A DNA stretch of 64,000 nucleotides from Pseudoalteromonas aurantia 208 (GCF_014858725.1 NZ_AQGV01000012.1:1426001-1490000); one strand, 5' to 3'; counted from the stretch's first letter, positions 10,082 to 19,643 are shown. Made by a program: numbers and translations. Notes: generated from the letters alone by a model not told the origin.

Positions 10082-10930
10082 CTAACATTCCTCGTTTTCT
10101 TCCCAAAACTGCCAAACACCTTGGCAATCTTTTGGTAAGTATAGGTTTTTCCCTAATTCTAGCCAAGGCATTGGATAATGAAAGTCTGAACCTTGGCTTG
10201 CAAGCAACCCATATTCACGACTCAATAGTCCCAAAAACTGCCGCTCGCTTGGCGCTTGTTGTGGTTGAGCCACTTCCATAGCCTGACCACCTGCGTCTGC
10301 AAACTCCTGCAACAATTTGCGTAACCATTTATTAGACATTTGATAACGAGCAGGGTGGGCTACAACACTTATGCCACCAGCAGCTCTAATCGCCTTAATT
10401 GCTGTTGCCATATCACACCACGTACTTGGGACATACCCAGTTTTATTGCGCGCTAAAAACTTCTTAAACACACCTTGAATGTTATTTGCAACACCTCTTT
10501 CAACCAATGCTGCCGCAAAATGAGCGCGTGTTATCTCAGCATCACCAGCGAGGAGTTTTGCTTGCTCATAAACCCCTTCGTAGCCTCTTTTCGCCAGTCT
10601 AAAACCAATCTCTTTCGCCCGTTCTTCTCGTTTAGATTGTTGCTCGTTCAGTAACGTCATCAAGTCCATTGAGCTTGTATCAACTGCAAGCCCCACTATA
10701 TGAATTTCAAAACTTTCCCACCGCGTAGAAATTTCAACACCTGGGATGAGCTTTAATGGCAGTGCATGTTGCTCAATATAAGCCTGAGCTGGCAATATTG
10801 CTGCAGTTGTATCATGGTCGGTAATCGCCAATACATCTACGCCTTTTTCCGTTGCGCGCTCTAAAAGTTGTGGAACCGTTAAACGTCCATCAGAAAAAGT
10901 GGTATGGCTGTGTAAATCATATTTAATCAA
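10082..10930 (-). CDS. rnm: PHP-domain 5'-3' exoribonuclease RNase AM (YciV/TrpH)
   Basis: A 282-residue PHP phosphoesterase: metal ligands in DLHSHTTFSDG (His7, His9, Asp14), ITDHD (36-40), GVEIST, VAHPARY and GSDFHYP. E. coli RNase AM trims 5' ends of 5S, 16S and 23S rRNA and degrades pAp and short RNAs. It heads the minus-strand operon and is divergent from the trp leader, the same arrangement as E. coli rnm and trpL. Confidence 0.92.
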   Translation of the reverse strand: MIKYDLHSHTTFSDGRLTVPQLLERATEKGVDVLAITDHDTTAAILPAQAYIEQHALPLKLIPGVEISTRWESFEIHIVGLAVDTSSMDLMTLLNEQQSKREERAKEIGFRLAKRGYEGVYEQAKLLAGDAEITRAHFAAALVERGVANNIQGVFKKFLARNKTGYVPSTWCDMATAIKAIRAAGGISVVAHPARYQMSNKWLRKLLQEFADAGGQAMEVAQPQQAPSERQFLGLLSREYGLLASQGSDFHYPMPWLELGKNLYLPKDCQGVWQFWEENEEC

Positions 10931-11042
10931 ACTAACTCTTTTATATCTGGTAGCTTTTTATTAGAAGCTAAGTATAACACCGCTTAGTGCTACGAACTTT
11001 GTATATTTTTTATATTTTTCTGTCACTATCGCTGTTTTGCCC

Positions 11043-11072
11043 TTGACAGTATTATGCCTAGTAGGGTTTACT
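11043..11072 (+). promoter_or_regulatory. Probable trp operon promoter
   Basis: A perfect -35 TTGACA at 11043-11048 is followed, 18 bp on, by TTTACT (11067-11072), a 4/6 match to the -10 hexamer. It lies 20 bp before the first leader peptide ORF. CTAGTAGGGTTTACT over the -10 faintly resembles a TrpR operator but lacks its symmetry, so no operator is claimed. Confidence 0.5.
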
Positions 11073-11092
11073 GTGTGCATTAAAGATACATA

Positions 11093-11152
11093 ATGATGAT
11101 TAACCACATGCTTAACTTAACAACAACAAAAAATTGGTGGTGGCGCTCGTAA
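11093..11152 (+). CDS. trpL: trp leader peptide 1 (upstream attenuator)
   Basis: ATG at 11093 (or 11096) opens a 19-codon ORF, MMINHMLNLTTTKNWWWRS, with three consecutive TGG codons at 11135-11143 and a TAA at 11150-11152. Run-on Trp codons just before a stop and a terminator are the mark of trp attenuation: when charged tRNA-Trp is scarce the ribosome stalls there. The ribosome binding site is weak (AAAG about 8 nt upstream). Attenuator 1 follows directly. Confidence 0.93.
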   Translation: MMINHMLNLTTTKNWWWRS

Positions 11153-11155
11153 AGT

Positions 11156-11212
11156 CGGGTGTTTCGTTGTATCTAACGAAAGTTTAAACCCGCATCTTAC
11201 GCGGGTTTTTTT
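11156..11212 (+). promoter_or_regulatory. trp attenuator 1: antiterminator and terminator
   Basis: Two exclusive foldings are visible. The antiterminator pairs CGGGT (11156-11160) and TTTCGTT (11162-11168) with AACGAAA (11175-11181) and ACCCG (11188-11192). The terminator pairs AAACCCGC (11186-11193) with GCGGGTTT (11201-11208) around a 7-nt loop and runs into a T-tract ending at 11212. The segment at 11188-11192 is shared, so only one fold can form. A ribosome stalled on the Trp codons leaves the antiterminator free. Confidence 0.9.
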
Positions 11213-11246
11213 ATATCTAAATAATTGTTAAAAGTTGGAATTATAT

Positions 11247-11297
11247 ATGTTAAATAACAATGCAATGACACATTCTTGGTGGTGGAGCTTAATATAG
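11247..11297 (+). CDS. trp leader peptide 2 (second attenuator)
   Basis: A second, separate leader ORF: ATG at 11247 with GGA at 11237-11239 upstream, encoding 16 residues, MLNNNAMTHSWWWSLI, then TAG at 11295-11297. It again has three consecutive TGG codons (11277-11285). It starts 35 bp after the T-tract of attenuator 1 and has its own antiterminator and terminator. Apart from the Trp run its sequence differs from leader 1, so it is not a recent copy. Confidence 0.92.
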   Translation: MLNNNAMTHSWWWSLI

Positions 11298-11359
11298 CGG
11301 GACGGCATTGTTATAAGTATTTAATCGCCCCGCTCAGTAAATTACTAGCGGGGTTTTTT
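11296..11359 (+). promoter_or_regulatory. trp attenuator 2: antiterminator and terminator
   Basis: AGCGGG (11296-11301), overlapping the leader stop codon, can pair with CCCGCT (11329-11334) as antiterminator. Alternatively CCCCGCT (11328-11334) pairs with AGCGGGG (11347-11353), extended inside by AGTA/TACT, followed by six T (11354-11359): a strong terminator. A ribosome that reaches the TAG covers the first strand and lets the terminator form; one stalled on the Trp codons does not. trpE starts 19 bp later. Confidence 0.92.
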
Positions 11360-11377
11360 GTTTTAGGGGAATGAGGT

Positions 11378-12955
11378 TTGATTTTTAGTCATATAACAAC
11401 AACACCTGGTGAGGTGACCAGTATACGACAACGGCGCGACTATATAAGTAGCCCACTGTCGTTATATGCAACACTAGATAAAAGTAACTCGCTACTTTTA
11501 GAGTCAGCTGAAATTGATTCAAAAGACAATGTAAAAAGCCTGATCCTCGTTGATGCGGCATTACGAATTGAATGCCAGGGTAAGCAAGTTCAAGTCACTG
11601 CGTTATCAAATAATGGTAAGCAATTATTGGCACATTTGGCTGCTCACGTTCAGAACTGTAACGCCCAATTGGAGGGTCCATTACTTACCTTAGAGTATCG
11701 CTGCAATGATGTTCAGCTAGACGAATATAGTAAATTAAAAGCTGATAATGCATTTAGTGCGTTAAGAACCTGTATCAATGAAATAAAAAGTAACTCAGAT
11801 ACGCCGTTTTCTGTGTTTCTAGGCGGCGTTTTTGCTTATGATATGGTGGCTAATTTTGAACAGTTATCCGATGTAGATAACGATAAAAACACCTGCCCTG
11901 ATTACGTTTTTTACCTAGCCGAAACATTGGTTGTTATTGATCACCAAGAAAAAACCACCGAACTGATTGGCAATGTCTTTAATGGCCCTGACGTACATGC
12001 AAACTGCTTTGAGATCGGAAAACAACTAGAAACATTAAATGCACAATGTGATGCAGCAATACCCTATACTCCTTCATTAATTTCAGGAGAGTCTAAAGTT
12101 GCAGTAAACATTGACGACAATACTTTTTGTGATCAAGTCAGTAAACTCAAACAGAACATTATTGACGGCGATATTTTTCAAGTTGTACCTTCACGTACTT
12201 TCTCATTGCCGTGCGAACAACCACTATCTGCATATCAACAGCTTAAAATTCAAAATCCCAGCCCATATATGTTTTATATGCGTGACCAAAACTTTATTCT
12301 ATTCGGTGCGTCACCTGAGTCAGCATTAAAGTACAGTGTAGATAGCAACCAAGTTGAAGTATACCCAATTGCAGGTACAAGGCAACGCGGTAAATTTGCC
12401 GATGGTACGATTAACCCAGACTTAGATAGTCGCATAGAACTCGAATTACGAGATGATAAAAAAGAACGCGCGGAACACCTAATGCTCGTTGATTTGGCAC
12501 GAAACGATGTCGCTCGAATTAGTGTCGCGGGGACTCGTCATGCCAAAGAACTGTTAAAAGTTGATCGTTATTCTCAAGTGATGCACTTAGTCTCTCGTGT
12601 CGTTGGACAGCTAAAGCCTGACCTTGATGCATTACACGCCTATCAAGCATGTATGAACATGGGGACTTTGGTTGGTGCACCTAAAGTAAAAGCAGCAGAA
12701 CTCGTACGTCAAACAGAACAGCATAGAAGAGGAAGCTATGGTGGAGCAGTAGGTTACCTAACTGGAGACGGCACTATGGATAGTTGTATAGTGATACGAT
12801 CAGCATTTGTTAAAAATAATATCGCTTACGTACAAGCGGGTGCAGGAGTTGTTTATGATTCTGTTCCGCAAGCTGAAGCCGATGAAACACGCGCAAAAGC
12901 TCAAGCAGTGATCAAAGCTGTGCAATCAACATATCAAGGAGATGCACATGCGTAA
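11378..12955 (+). CDS. trpE: Anthranilate synthase component I
   Basis: Converts chorismate and ammonia (from TrpG) to anthranilate, the first committed step to tryptophan. The 525-residue frame has the Trp feedback motif LLESAEIDSK near residue 40 and the chorismate-binding core with ASPESALKY, PIAGTRQRG, HLMLVDLARND and YGGAVGYLTGDG. No ATG lies near the expected N-terminus; the frame opens with TTG at 11378, 7 nt after AGGGGA (11365-11370). An ATG at 11371 is in another frame and stops after five codons. It overlaps trpG at the 3' end. Confidence 0.95.
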   Translation: MIFSHITTTPGEVTSIRQRRDYISSPLSLYATLDKSNSLLLESAEIDSKDNVKSLILVDAALRIECQGKQVQVTALSNNGKQLLAHLAAHVQNCNAQLEGPLLTLEYRCNDVQLDEYSKLKADNAFSALRTCINEIKSNSDTPFSVFLGGVFAYDMVANFEQLSDVDNDKNTCPDYVFYLAETLVVIDHQEKTTELIGNVFNGPDVHANCFEIGKQLETLNAQCDAAIPYTPSLISGESKVAVNIDDNTFCDQVSKLKQNIIDGDIFQVVPSRTFSLPCEQPLSAYQQLKIQNPSPYMFYMRDQNFILFGASPESALKYSVDSNQVEVYPIAGTRQRGKFADGTINPDLDSRIELELRDDKKERAEHLMLVDLARNDVARISVAGTRHAKELLKVDRYSQVMHLVSRVVGQLKPDLDALHAYQACMNMGTLVGAPKVKAAELVRQTEQHRRGSYGGAVGYLTGDGTMDSCIVIRSAFVKNNIAYVQAGAGVVYDSVPQAEADETRAKAQAVIKAVQSTYQGDAHA

Positions 12956-13535
12956 TATTAAAGTCTATTTCCTCGACAACTTCGATTCATTCAGTTACAA
13001 CTTGGTCGATGAACTAACCTTGTTAGGCAACGAGCTGGTCATTTACCGAAATAATATCAGCGCACAAAGAATATTCTCTGAAATGAATAAAGAAACACAG
13101 CCGGTAATGTTGGTACTATCTCCTGGTCCTGGTAACCCAGCCCACGCTGGTTGTTTATTAGAATTAATAGCATTGTGTAAAGGTAAGTTCCCAATGCTTG
13201 GCATTTGTCTGGGCCAACAAGCATTAACGCAAAGCTACGGTGGCACCATTGGTCACGCCGGTGAAACGGTACATGGTAAGTCTTCTATTATTCAGGTAGA
13301 AGATCACCCTGTATTTGCAGATTTGGGCGCACAATTCCCTGTAGCGCGTTATCACTCACTTATGGCAACATCAGTTCCTGACACACTCACAGTTATTGCC
13401 CAGTATGAAAATATTCCAATGGCTATTTATCATGCAGAAGATAGAGTGATCGGATATCAATTTCACCCTGAATCTATTTTAACCCCTGATGGTGCCAAAT
13501 TGCTTAAGCAAACCATCGACTATCTCACTCGTTAG
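12948..13535 (+). CDS. trpG: Anthranilate synthase glutamine amidotransferase component II
   Basis: A 195-residue class I glutaminase that feeds ammonia to TrpE: YFLDNFDSFSYN at the start, oxyanion motif LSPGPGNP, nucleophile Cys87 in GICLGQ, and the His/Glu pair in FHPES. AAGGAG at 12936-12941 is 6 nt before ATG 12948, which is preferred over the in-frame ATG at 12942. The start lies inside the end of trpE, so the two subunits are coupled. It is not fused to TrpD, unlike E. coli. Confidence 0.95.
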   Translation: MRNIKVYFLDNFDSFSYNLVDELTLLGNELVIYRNNISAQRIFSEMNKETQPVMLVLSPGPGNPAHAGCLLELIALCKGKFPMLGICLGQQALTQSYGGTIGHAGETVHGKSSIIQVEDHPVFADLGAQFPVARYHSLMATSVPDTLTVIAQYENIPMAIYHAEDRVIGYQFHPESILTPDGAKLLKQTIDYLTR

Positions 13536-13543
13536 GAGCCAAC

Positions 13544-14548
13544 ATGGATAGTTTAAAAAAATTACTCGACCAACACTCTCTGAACTTTTCAGAAGCGCGT
13601 GCACTGTTTGATCAAATCATGTTAGGCAATATCTCTGACATCGAATTGACTGCCGCACTCGTGTCTTTAAAATTCAAAGGTGAAACAGTAGATGAAATTG
13701 CAGGTGCAGCACAATCTATGCGCAGTAACGCACTCGCATTTGATAACCAAAGCTTACATTGCTCTGATAGCTGCGGCACTGGGGGTGATGGGTCTAATAC
13801 CATTAATGTCAGCACAACCGCAGCCATTGTTGCTGCCGCATGTGGCATAAATATGATCAAGCATGGCAACCGCAGTGTGTCTAGTAAATCAGGGTCAGCT
13901 GACCTACTTAAAACCTTAGGTATTAATTTAGAAATGACGCCGGCACAAGCCAGTAAATGCTTACACAGTACCGGTTTTACATTTTTATTCGCGCCTCAGT
14001 ATCATCAAGGGGTGAAGCACGCAATGCCAGTACGAGGCGCATTGAAAACCCGCACTATTTTTAATATTCTTGGCCCGCTGGCTAACCCTGGTGCGCCACA
14101 AACGCAATTACTGGGTGTTTATGACCCTGCTTTGTGTAAGCCTATGGCTGAAACATTAAAGACTTTAGGAACCCAACGAGCGATGATAGTACATGGCAGT
14201 GGTACTGATGAAATTGCCCTGCATGGCACAACAGATGTTACAGAACTGAATAATGGCCTCATTACACAATACACATTATCTCCAGAAGACTTTGGGGTAG
14301 CACATTTTCCACTTACAGATATTGCTGGGGACTCACCTGAATATAATGCTAAAGCCAGTCTCGCAATATTAAACGGTCAGGCACCAACAGCTCATAACGC
14401 CGCAATTGCTGTGAATGTTGCAGCGCTATTAGTCATGAATAACAAAGCTGATAACTTTAAAGATGCGACTCAACAAGTGCTTGACGTACTCACATCTGGA
14501 TCAGCCGCTTCAAAACTTGCTGAAATTGTAGAGGTAAGCAATGGCTAA
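13544..14548 (+). CDS. trpD: Anthranilate phosphoribosyltransferase
   Basis: Transfers phosphoribose from PRPP to anthranilate. The 334-residue protein has the PRPP motif CGTGGDGSNTINVSTTAA and the anthranilate-site motif KHGNRSVSSKSGSAD, then RTIFNILGPLANP. It starts 8 bp after trpG and overlaps trpCF by 8 bp. Length is normal for the stand-alone enzyme. Confidence 0.96.
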   Translation: MDSLKKLLDQHSLNFSEARALFDQIMLGNISDIELTAALVSLKFKGETVDEIAGAAQSMRSNALAFDNQSLHCSDSCGTGGDGSNTINVSTTAAIVAAACGINMIKHGNRSVSSKSGSADLLKTLGINLEMTPAQASKCLHSTGFTFLFAPQYHQGVKHAMPVRGALKTRTIFNILGPLANPGAPQTQLLGVYDPALCKPMAETLKTLGTQRAMIVHGSGTDEIALHGTTDVTELNNGLITQYTLSPEDFGVAHFPLTDIAGDSPEYNAKASLAILNGQAPTAHNAAIAVNVAALLVMNNKADNFKDATQQVLDVLTSGSAASKLAEIVEVSNG

Positions 14549-15908
14549 CGTATTAGAAAAAATTGTCGCTGACAAACGCAATGAATTAATCACGCGCAAA
14601 GCGGAGTGTGCACTAGCTGATTTTATTGAAAAAGTGCAGCCCACGAAAAGAGATTTCTGTGCCGCACTCGCCAAGAAAGGGACGCAATTTATTCTCGAGT
14701 GTAAGAAGGCATCACCATCTAAAGGGTTGATACGTGAAACATTTGATTTAGACGAAATCACATCTGTCTATAAAAATCACGCGAGTTGTATCAGCGTTTT
14801 AACCGATGAAAAGTACTTTCAAGGCAGTTACGATTACCTTGCCTACGTTCGCGAAAAAGTAAACCAACCGCTTATTTGCAAGGACTTCTTTATTGATGAG
14901 TATCAAGTTTACCTAGCACGGCTACATGGTGGAGATGCCATCTTATTAATGTTATCTGTATTAGACGACGCACAGTATAAGACACTGGCTAAAGTGGCTC
15001 ACAGTTTAAACATGGCGATACTAACAGAGGTCAGTAACGAAGACGAAGTCATCAGAGCACTCGAGTTACAAGCCAATATTATTGGTATTAACAACCGTGA
15101 TTTACGAGATTTAAGTACCGATTTAGCGACGACTGAACGATTAAGAGCATTGATCCCTGATGATAAAGTTGTTATTTCAGAATCAGGAATTTATACCCAC
15201 CAAGACGTGAAAAGACTCGCACCATTATGTGATGGCTTTTTAGTAGGTAGTTCACTGATGAGTGAACAAAACCTCGACGAGGCCTGCCGCAAATTGATCT
15301 TAGGTGAAAACAAGGTCTGTGGCTTAACACGCACCCAAGATGTCGTATCAGCCTATGAAGCCGGCGCCGTGTATGGAGGGCTCATTTTCTATTCTAAGTC
15401 TCCCCGTTTTGTTGACTTAGACTGCGCTAAAGCATTAGTTGACAGTGCCCCACTTCGATATGTCGGAGTGTTTGTTGATGCTGATATAAACACCGTTGCC
15501 GAGCACGCTTTAACCTTAAAACTCAGTGCTGTACAGCTACATGGTTCGGAAGACGAGCAATATATTCGTTCTTTACGTGATAACTTACCTATCACTTGTC
15601 AAATTTGGAAAGCGCAAGGTATAGAAAGCAACTTACCCTCTCCTCTTGACGGGGTTGATAAACACCTATATGACACGAAAACAGCCAACGGTTTTGGCGG
15701 GACTGGGGTGACATTTGATTGGCAGCTATTAACTAGCCACCCAGTGCGCAATTTTATGCTTGCCGGTGGGTTAACACCTGAGAATGTTGAAACCGCGGCA
15801 CACTATGGAGCACAAGGCTTAGACTTAAATTCAGGGGTGGAATTAAGCCCTGGCAAAAAGTGTCAGTTCAAACTGAAAGACGCTTTTACTAACATTAGAA
15901 ATTACTGA
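14541..15908 (+). CDS. trpC: Bifunctional indole-3-glycerol-phosphate synthase / phosphoribosylanthranilate isomerase
   Basis: A 455-residue fusion carrying two successive pathway steps. The N-terminal IGPS domain (about 1-253) has [34 protein letters not shown] and [11 protein letters not shown]. The C-terminal PRAI domain (about 256-455) starts [11 protein letters not shown] and ends with [11 protein letters not shown] and [10 protein letters not shown]. The TrpC-TrpF fusion is the usual form in enteric and related gammaproteobacteria. It sits between trpD (8-bp overlap) and trpB. Confidence 0.96.
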   Translation: MANVLEKIVADKRNELITRKAECALADFIEKVQPTKRDFCAALAKKGTQFILECKKASPSKGLIRETFDLDEITSVYKNHASCISVLTDEKYFQGSYDYLAYVREKVNQPLICKDFFIDEYQVYLARLHGGDAILLMLSVLDDAQYKTLAKVAHSLNMAILTEVSNEDEVIRALELQANIIGINNRDLRDLSTDLATTERLRALIPDDKVVISESGIYTHQDVKRLAPLCDGFLVGSSLMSEQNLDEACRKLILGENKVCGLTRTQDVVSAYEAGAVYGGLIFYSKSPRFVDLDCAKALVDSAPLRYVGVFVDADINTVAEHALTLKLSAVQLHGSEDEQYIRSLRDNLPITCQIWKAQGIESNLPSPLDGVDKHLYDTKTANGFGGTGVTFDWQLLTSHPVRNFMLAGGLTPENVETAAHYGAQGLDLNSGVELSPGKKCQFKLKDAFTNIRNY

Positions 15909-15915
15909 GGTGGAA

Positions 15916-17100
15916 ATGAATAATGCAGCCTATTTTGGTGACTTTGGTGGCATGTATGTCCCAGAGTTACTTGTTCCAGCACTTAAACAGCTAGAGCAAG
16001 AGTTTAATAACGCACAACAAGATGCCGGTTTTTTACAAGAGTTTCAGCAACTTCTTAATGAATATGCAGGACGCCCGACGCCGTTAACCCTAACGCGAAA
16101 CCTAGTGAAAAACCCAAAAGTAAAATTATATTTAAAACGCGAAGATCTATTACATGGTGGAGCGCATAAAACGAACCAAGTGCTCGGTCAAGCGTTATTA
16201 ACCAAGCGTATGGGGAAAAAAGAAGTCATTGCTGAAACAGGTGCAGGACAGCACGGCGTTGCTACAGCGCTTGCATGCGCATTGCTTGATTTAAAGTGTC
16301 GTGTATACATGGGCGCAAAAGATATTGAAAGGCAACAACCTAACGTCTTTAGAATGAAATTGATGGGTGCTGAAGTGATCCCTGTCACAGCTGGGTCAGG
16401 TACCTTAAAAGACGCAGTAAATGAAGCGATGCGTGACTGGTCTGCAAATTATCAAACGGCACACTATCTGTTAGGTACAGCTGCCGGCCCTCACCCATTC
16501 CCAACGCTCGTACGAGAGTTTCAAAAAATGATCGGTGAAGAGGCCAAACAACAAGTACTCGAAAATGAAGGTCGTTTGCCTGATGCTGTCATTGCCTGTG
16601 TTGGCGGCGGCTCTAATGCGATAGGTATGTTTAGTGACTTTATTGATGAACCAAGTGTTAAGTTGATTGGGGTTGAACCAGCCGGAAAAGGGCTTGAAAC
16701 TGATGAGCATGGCGCTGCATTATGTAAAGGGACTAAAGGTATACTGCACGGCGCTTATACCTATATTATGCAAAACAGCGATGGTCAAATTGAAGAGTCA
16801 TATTCCGTTTCTGCGGGGCTTGATTATCCGGCTGTAGGCCCACAACACGCTTTCTTACATGAAACCGGCCGAGCGCAATATGTCGGAATTTCAGATACTG
16901 AAGCACTTGACGCGTTTCAAGCACTTGCCAAACATGAAGGGATCATCCCTGCTTTAGAATCTAGCCATGCACTGGCTTACGGATTGAAGTATGCAGAAAA
17001 CCAAACTGAAGAAACGGTTATCGTGGTAAACCTCAGCGGTCGTGGTGACAAAGACTTAGCCCACGTACACCAAGTACTGAATGAACGAGGAGCACTATAA
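15916..17100 (+). CDS. trpB: Tryptophan synthase beta chain
   Basis: PLP enzyme that condenses indole with serine. From ATG 15916 (394 residues) it begins [19 protein letters not shown]; the PLP lysine is Lys85 in HGGAHKTNQ, the phosphate-binding loop is GGGSNAIG, and ESSHALAY and NLSGRGDKD close the protein. A GTG at 15910 in frame is less likely because the GAGG that would serve as ribosome binding site overlaps it. Its stop and the trpA start share one base (TAATG). Confidence 0.96.
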   Translation: MNNAAYFGDFGGMYVPELLVPALKQLEQEFNNAQQDAGFLQEFQQLLNEYAGRPTPLTLTRNLVKNPKVKLYLKREDLLHGGAHKTNQVLGQALLTKRMGKKEVIAETGAGQHGVATALACALLDLKCRVYMGAKDIERQQPNVFRMKLMGAEVIPVTAGSGTLKDAVNEAMRDWSANYQTAHYLLGTAAGPHPFPTLVREFQKMIGEEAKQQVLENEGRLPDAVIACVGGGSNAIGMFSDFIDEPSVKLIGVEPAGKGLETDEHGAALCKGTKGILHGAYTYIMQNSDGQIEESYSVSAGLDYPAVGPQHAFLHETGRAQYVGISDTEALDAFQALAKHEGIIPALESSHALAYGLKYAENQTEETVIVVNLSGRGDKDLAHVHQVLNERGAL

Positions 17101-17906
17101 TGAGCCGCTATGCTAAAACATTCGACCAATTGGCGACACAGAACCAAGGGGCGTTTGTTCCATTCGTCACCATAGGTGATCCAAATAAGGCATTAAGCTT
17201 AGATATTATTAAAAGCTTAATTGACGCAGGCGCAGATGCTTTAGAGCTCGGGATCCCATTTTCAGATCCAATCGCAGACGGGCCTGTAATACAATCTGCT
17301 AATATTCGTGCCCTTGAAGCAAACGTTAACACCGAGGCGTGCTTCGACATTATTAAACAAGTAAGAGAATATAACCAAACTATCCCTATTGGCTTACTTT
17401 TGTATTCTAATTTGATTTTTGCGCGTGGTATTAGTGCTTTTTATCAGCAAGCACACGCTGCGGGCGTAGACTCTATTCTCGTTGCTGATGTACCGCTTCA
17501 CGAATCAAAAATGTTCCGCCAAGCAGCCCAGCAAACGCAGATTGACCCCATATTTATTGCGACACCAAATGCAAACGATGACACATTACGCACATGTGCA
17601 AGCTATGGCAGAGGCTATACATACCTGCTATCACGAGCTGGTGTTACTGGTACAGAATCAACGGTACAAATGCCCGCAGATTCAATCGTCACACAACTCA
17701 AAGAGTACCACGCTGCCCCAGCGCTACTGGGGTTTGGTATTTCCAGCCCTGAACATGTTAAGGCCGCTTTAGACTCTGGGGCTGCCGGAGCAATATCTGG
17801 TTCAGCGGTTGTAAAAATTATCGAACGCAATTTAGATGATCCAGCAACTATGCTAAGTGAGCTAAAAGCCTTTGTTAGCAAAATGAAAGCTGCGACCCAA
17901 AAATAA
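17100..17906 (+). CDS. trpA: Tryptophan synthase alpha chain
   Basis: Cleaves indole-3-glycerol phosphate to indole, which is channelled to TrpB. The 268-residue TIM barrel has catalytic Glu49 ([11 protein letters not shown]) and Asp60 (PIADG), and the phosphate loop [10 protein letters not shown]. It is the last gene of the trp operon. Only 9 bp separate its stop from the stop of the convergent HU-like gene, and no terminator is visible between them. Confidence 0.96.
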   Translation: MSRYAKTFDQLATQNQGAFVPFVTIGDPNKALSLDIIKSLIDAGADALELGIPFSDPIADGPVIQSANIRALEANVNTEACFDIIKQVREYNQTIPIGLLLYSNLIFARGISAFYQQAHAAGVDSILVADVPLHESKMFRQAAQQTQIDPIFIATPNANDDTLRTCASYGRGYTYLLSRAGVTGTESTVQMPADSIVTQLKEYHAAPALLGFGISSPEHVKAALDSGAAGAISGSAVVKIIERNLDDPATMLSELKAFVSKMKAATQK

Positions 17907-17915
17907 CCATTTCTA

Positions 17916-18194
17916 TCAATATTCAGCTAAGGCAGACTTTAATGCCTTGGCTGGCTTAAATTGCACTTTATTCGCTCCTTCGATCATAATCTCCTCCCCC
18001 GTTTGTGGATTTCGACCACTCTTTGCGGGGTGATAACTCAGTGCAAATGTACCAAAACCAGATAATGGAACCTGATCCCCTTCGGAAAGGCGTTTAGTAA
18101 TGCTGGATAAAATACAATTTAACACCACTTGTGACGATTTTTTTGTTAAATCGCTGTGTTGTGCCATTGCTGCAATCAGTTCCGATTTGTTCAT
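17916..18194 (-). CDS. HU/IHF family DNA-binding protein
   Basis: A 92-residue histone-like protein, MNKSELIAAMAQ at the start and the family signature GFGTFALSYHPAKSGRNPQTGEEI, containing the intercalating-proline arm (RNPQTG). It is more divergent from E. coli HU-alpha/beta than those are from each other, with AALKS-type C-terminal ending and a short extension, so it is probably an additional HU paralogue rather than hupA or hupB. It is convergent with trpA. Confidence 0.88.
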   Translation of the reverse strand: MNKSELIAAMAQHSDLTKKSSQVVLNCILSSITKRLSEGDQVPLSGFGTFALSYHPAKSGRNPQTGEEIMIEGANKVQFKPAKALKSALAEY

Positions 18195-18349
18195 TATATA
18201 TTCTCTTTTTCTTTATTCATAAGCGCCAGTATAGAGCACATTAACTGAAGGGTTGCTGAGGCTAAGGATTTAAGTAATAAATGTCAATCTTGAACTTATG
18301 CCCAGTTCTTGGTAAAACCATGGTAGAGAATTCAAAAAGGTAAACATAA

Positions 18350-18931
18350 ATGGCAGCATTGCTAGAGTATCTTCCGTTAATTTTGTTTTTTGCGGTCTAT
18401 AAATTTGTCGATATTTATTGGGCGACGGGTGTTTTAATTGTCACTTCATCAATTCAACTTGGTTACCATCATTTTGCGCATGGAAAAATAGCAACTCGGC
18501 ATTGGATATTCTTTGCTATCGCTTTGGTTCTTGGTGGCCTCACTATTTTATTTCAAGATGAGCAATTCATAAAGTGGAAGGCAACGGTCATATACGCAGT
18601 ACTGGCAGTCAGCTTAATCATCTCTAGATATATTTTCAAAAAGAATCTCGTAGAAAAGGCGCTTATTGGCGTACTGAAATCAGCCAATGAAAAAGGCGAT
18701 ACCGATGCACCGCTCAATATTGAGTTACCTAAGCACATATGTGAACAACTGAACCTAATGTGGGTCGCTATTTTGGCTTTTATTGCAGGCCTCAATATAT
18801 ATATAGCGTACAATTTTTCGCTCGACTTTTGGGTCAATTTCAAAGTATTTGGTTTAATGGGGATCACGTTCGTCGCCATACTCATTACCATGGCAAAAAT
18901 ATACAAATACTTACCAGAAGACCAAAGTTAA
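18350..18931 (+). CDS. yciB: YciB (IspZ) inner-membrane septation protein
   Basis: A 193-residue membrane protein with about five hydrophobic segments; LEYLPLILFFAVYKFVDIYWATGVLIV at the start and the later FWVNFKVFG segment are family hallmarks. YciB is linked to cell-envelope synthesis and division, interacting with elongasome and divisome proteins. It lies next to trpA as in many gammaproteobacteria. yciI, often a neighbour, is 21.6 kb away at 40506. Confidence 0.92.
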   Translation: MAALLEYLPLILFFAVYKFVDIYWATGVLIVTSSIQLGYHHFAHGKIATRHWIFFAIALVLGGLTILFQDEQFIKWKATVIYAVLAVSLIISRYIFKKNLVEKALIGVLKSANEKGDTDAPLNIELPKHICEQLNLMWVAILAFIAGLNIYIAYNFSLDFWVNFKVFGLMGITFVAILITMAKIYKYLPEDQS

Positions 18932-19001
18932 ATTGTCATAATTGCAGGCGCTTTTTACTGCTATAGTTTTTTTAAACTATACAACTAAGTGAGAAGCGTC
19001 T

Positions 19002-19643
19002 TTGAATGCAAGTCAATATCGTTGGTGTGAACTCTTCCTTGTTTTCTTTGGTTTACCCATTTTAGCTTACTTTTTTCGCTATCATCTCTCAAACTGGTTG
19101 TTCCCTGCTCTGATTATCCTTATGACGGTGTGTACATTCTTACTGCTCACCGATCCACATTTTAAACGTTTTCGTTTAACCAGTTTAGGCCAGTTCTCTA
19201 CTGTGAAAAAACGCATATTCACCAGCTTTTTTGCCGGTGCATTATTTTCAGCCATGCTGTATGGATTATTAAACCAAGGTAATTGGTTTAGTTTCCCGCT
19301 CAATTCAACCACACAGTGGCTCATACTCCTAATTGCTTACCCTTTGCTGTCGGTATTACCACAAGAACTTATTTTTCGCAGCTATTTTTTTCACCGTTAC
19401 AAACGAATATTACCAAATAAAACCACGCGCATTATCCTCAGTGCCAGCGTATTCGCGTTAGCCCATTGTGTATATGATAACTGGGTTGCAATAGCGCTCT
19501 CATTTGGCGGGGGTTTACTATTTTCCTATACATACGCGCACAGTCGCTCACTCCTAGTATGTGTCCTTGAGCATAGTTTATGGGGATTATGGATATTTAC
19601 ACTCGGTATTGGGCATTATTTAGACTCTGGGGTATCTTTTTAG
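19002..19643 (+). CDS. CPBP family intramembrane protease (Abi/CAAX-like)
   Basis: A 213-residue protein with several membrane helices. The conserved motifs are PQELIFRSYFFHRY (motif 1), FALAHCVYDNW (motif 2) and LEHSLWG (motif 3). The first glutamate of the usual EExxxR is Gln here, a variant common in one CPBP subgroup, so activity is likely but not certain. There is no nearby ATG; TTG 19002 with GAGAAG upstream is the best start. Members are prenyl-protein or bacteriocin-immunity proteases; the substrate is unknown. Confidence 0.78.
   Translation: MNASQYRWCELFLVFFGLPILAYFFRYHLSNWLFPALIILMTVCTFLLLTDPHFKRFRLTSLGQFSTVKKRIFTSFFAGALFSAMLYGLLNQGNWFSFPLNSTTQWLILLIAYPLLSVLPQELIFRSYFFHRYKRILPNKTTRIILSASVFALAHCVYDNWVAIALSFGGGLLFSYTYAHSRSLLVCVLEHSLWGLWIFTLGIGHYLDSGVSF

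Noticed and set aside
10081..10119. Longer YciO start
   Set aside because: It would overlap rnm and has no counterpart in E. coli YciO, which begins MSQFF.
11057..11072. TrpR operator over the trp promoter
   Set aside because: CTAGTA at 11057 resembles half an operator, but the other half and the symmetry are missing.
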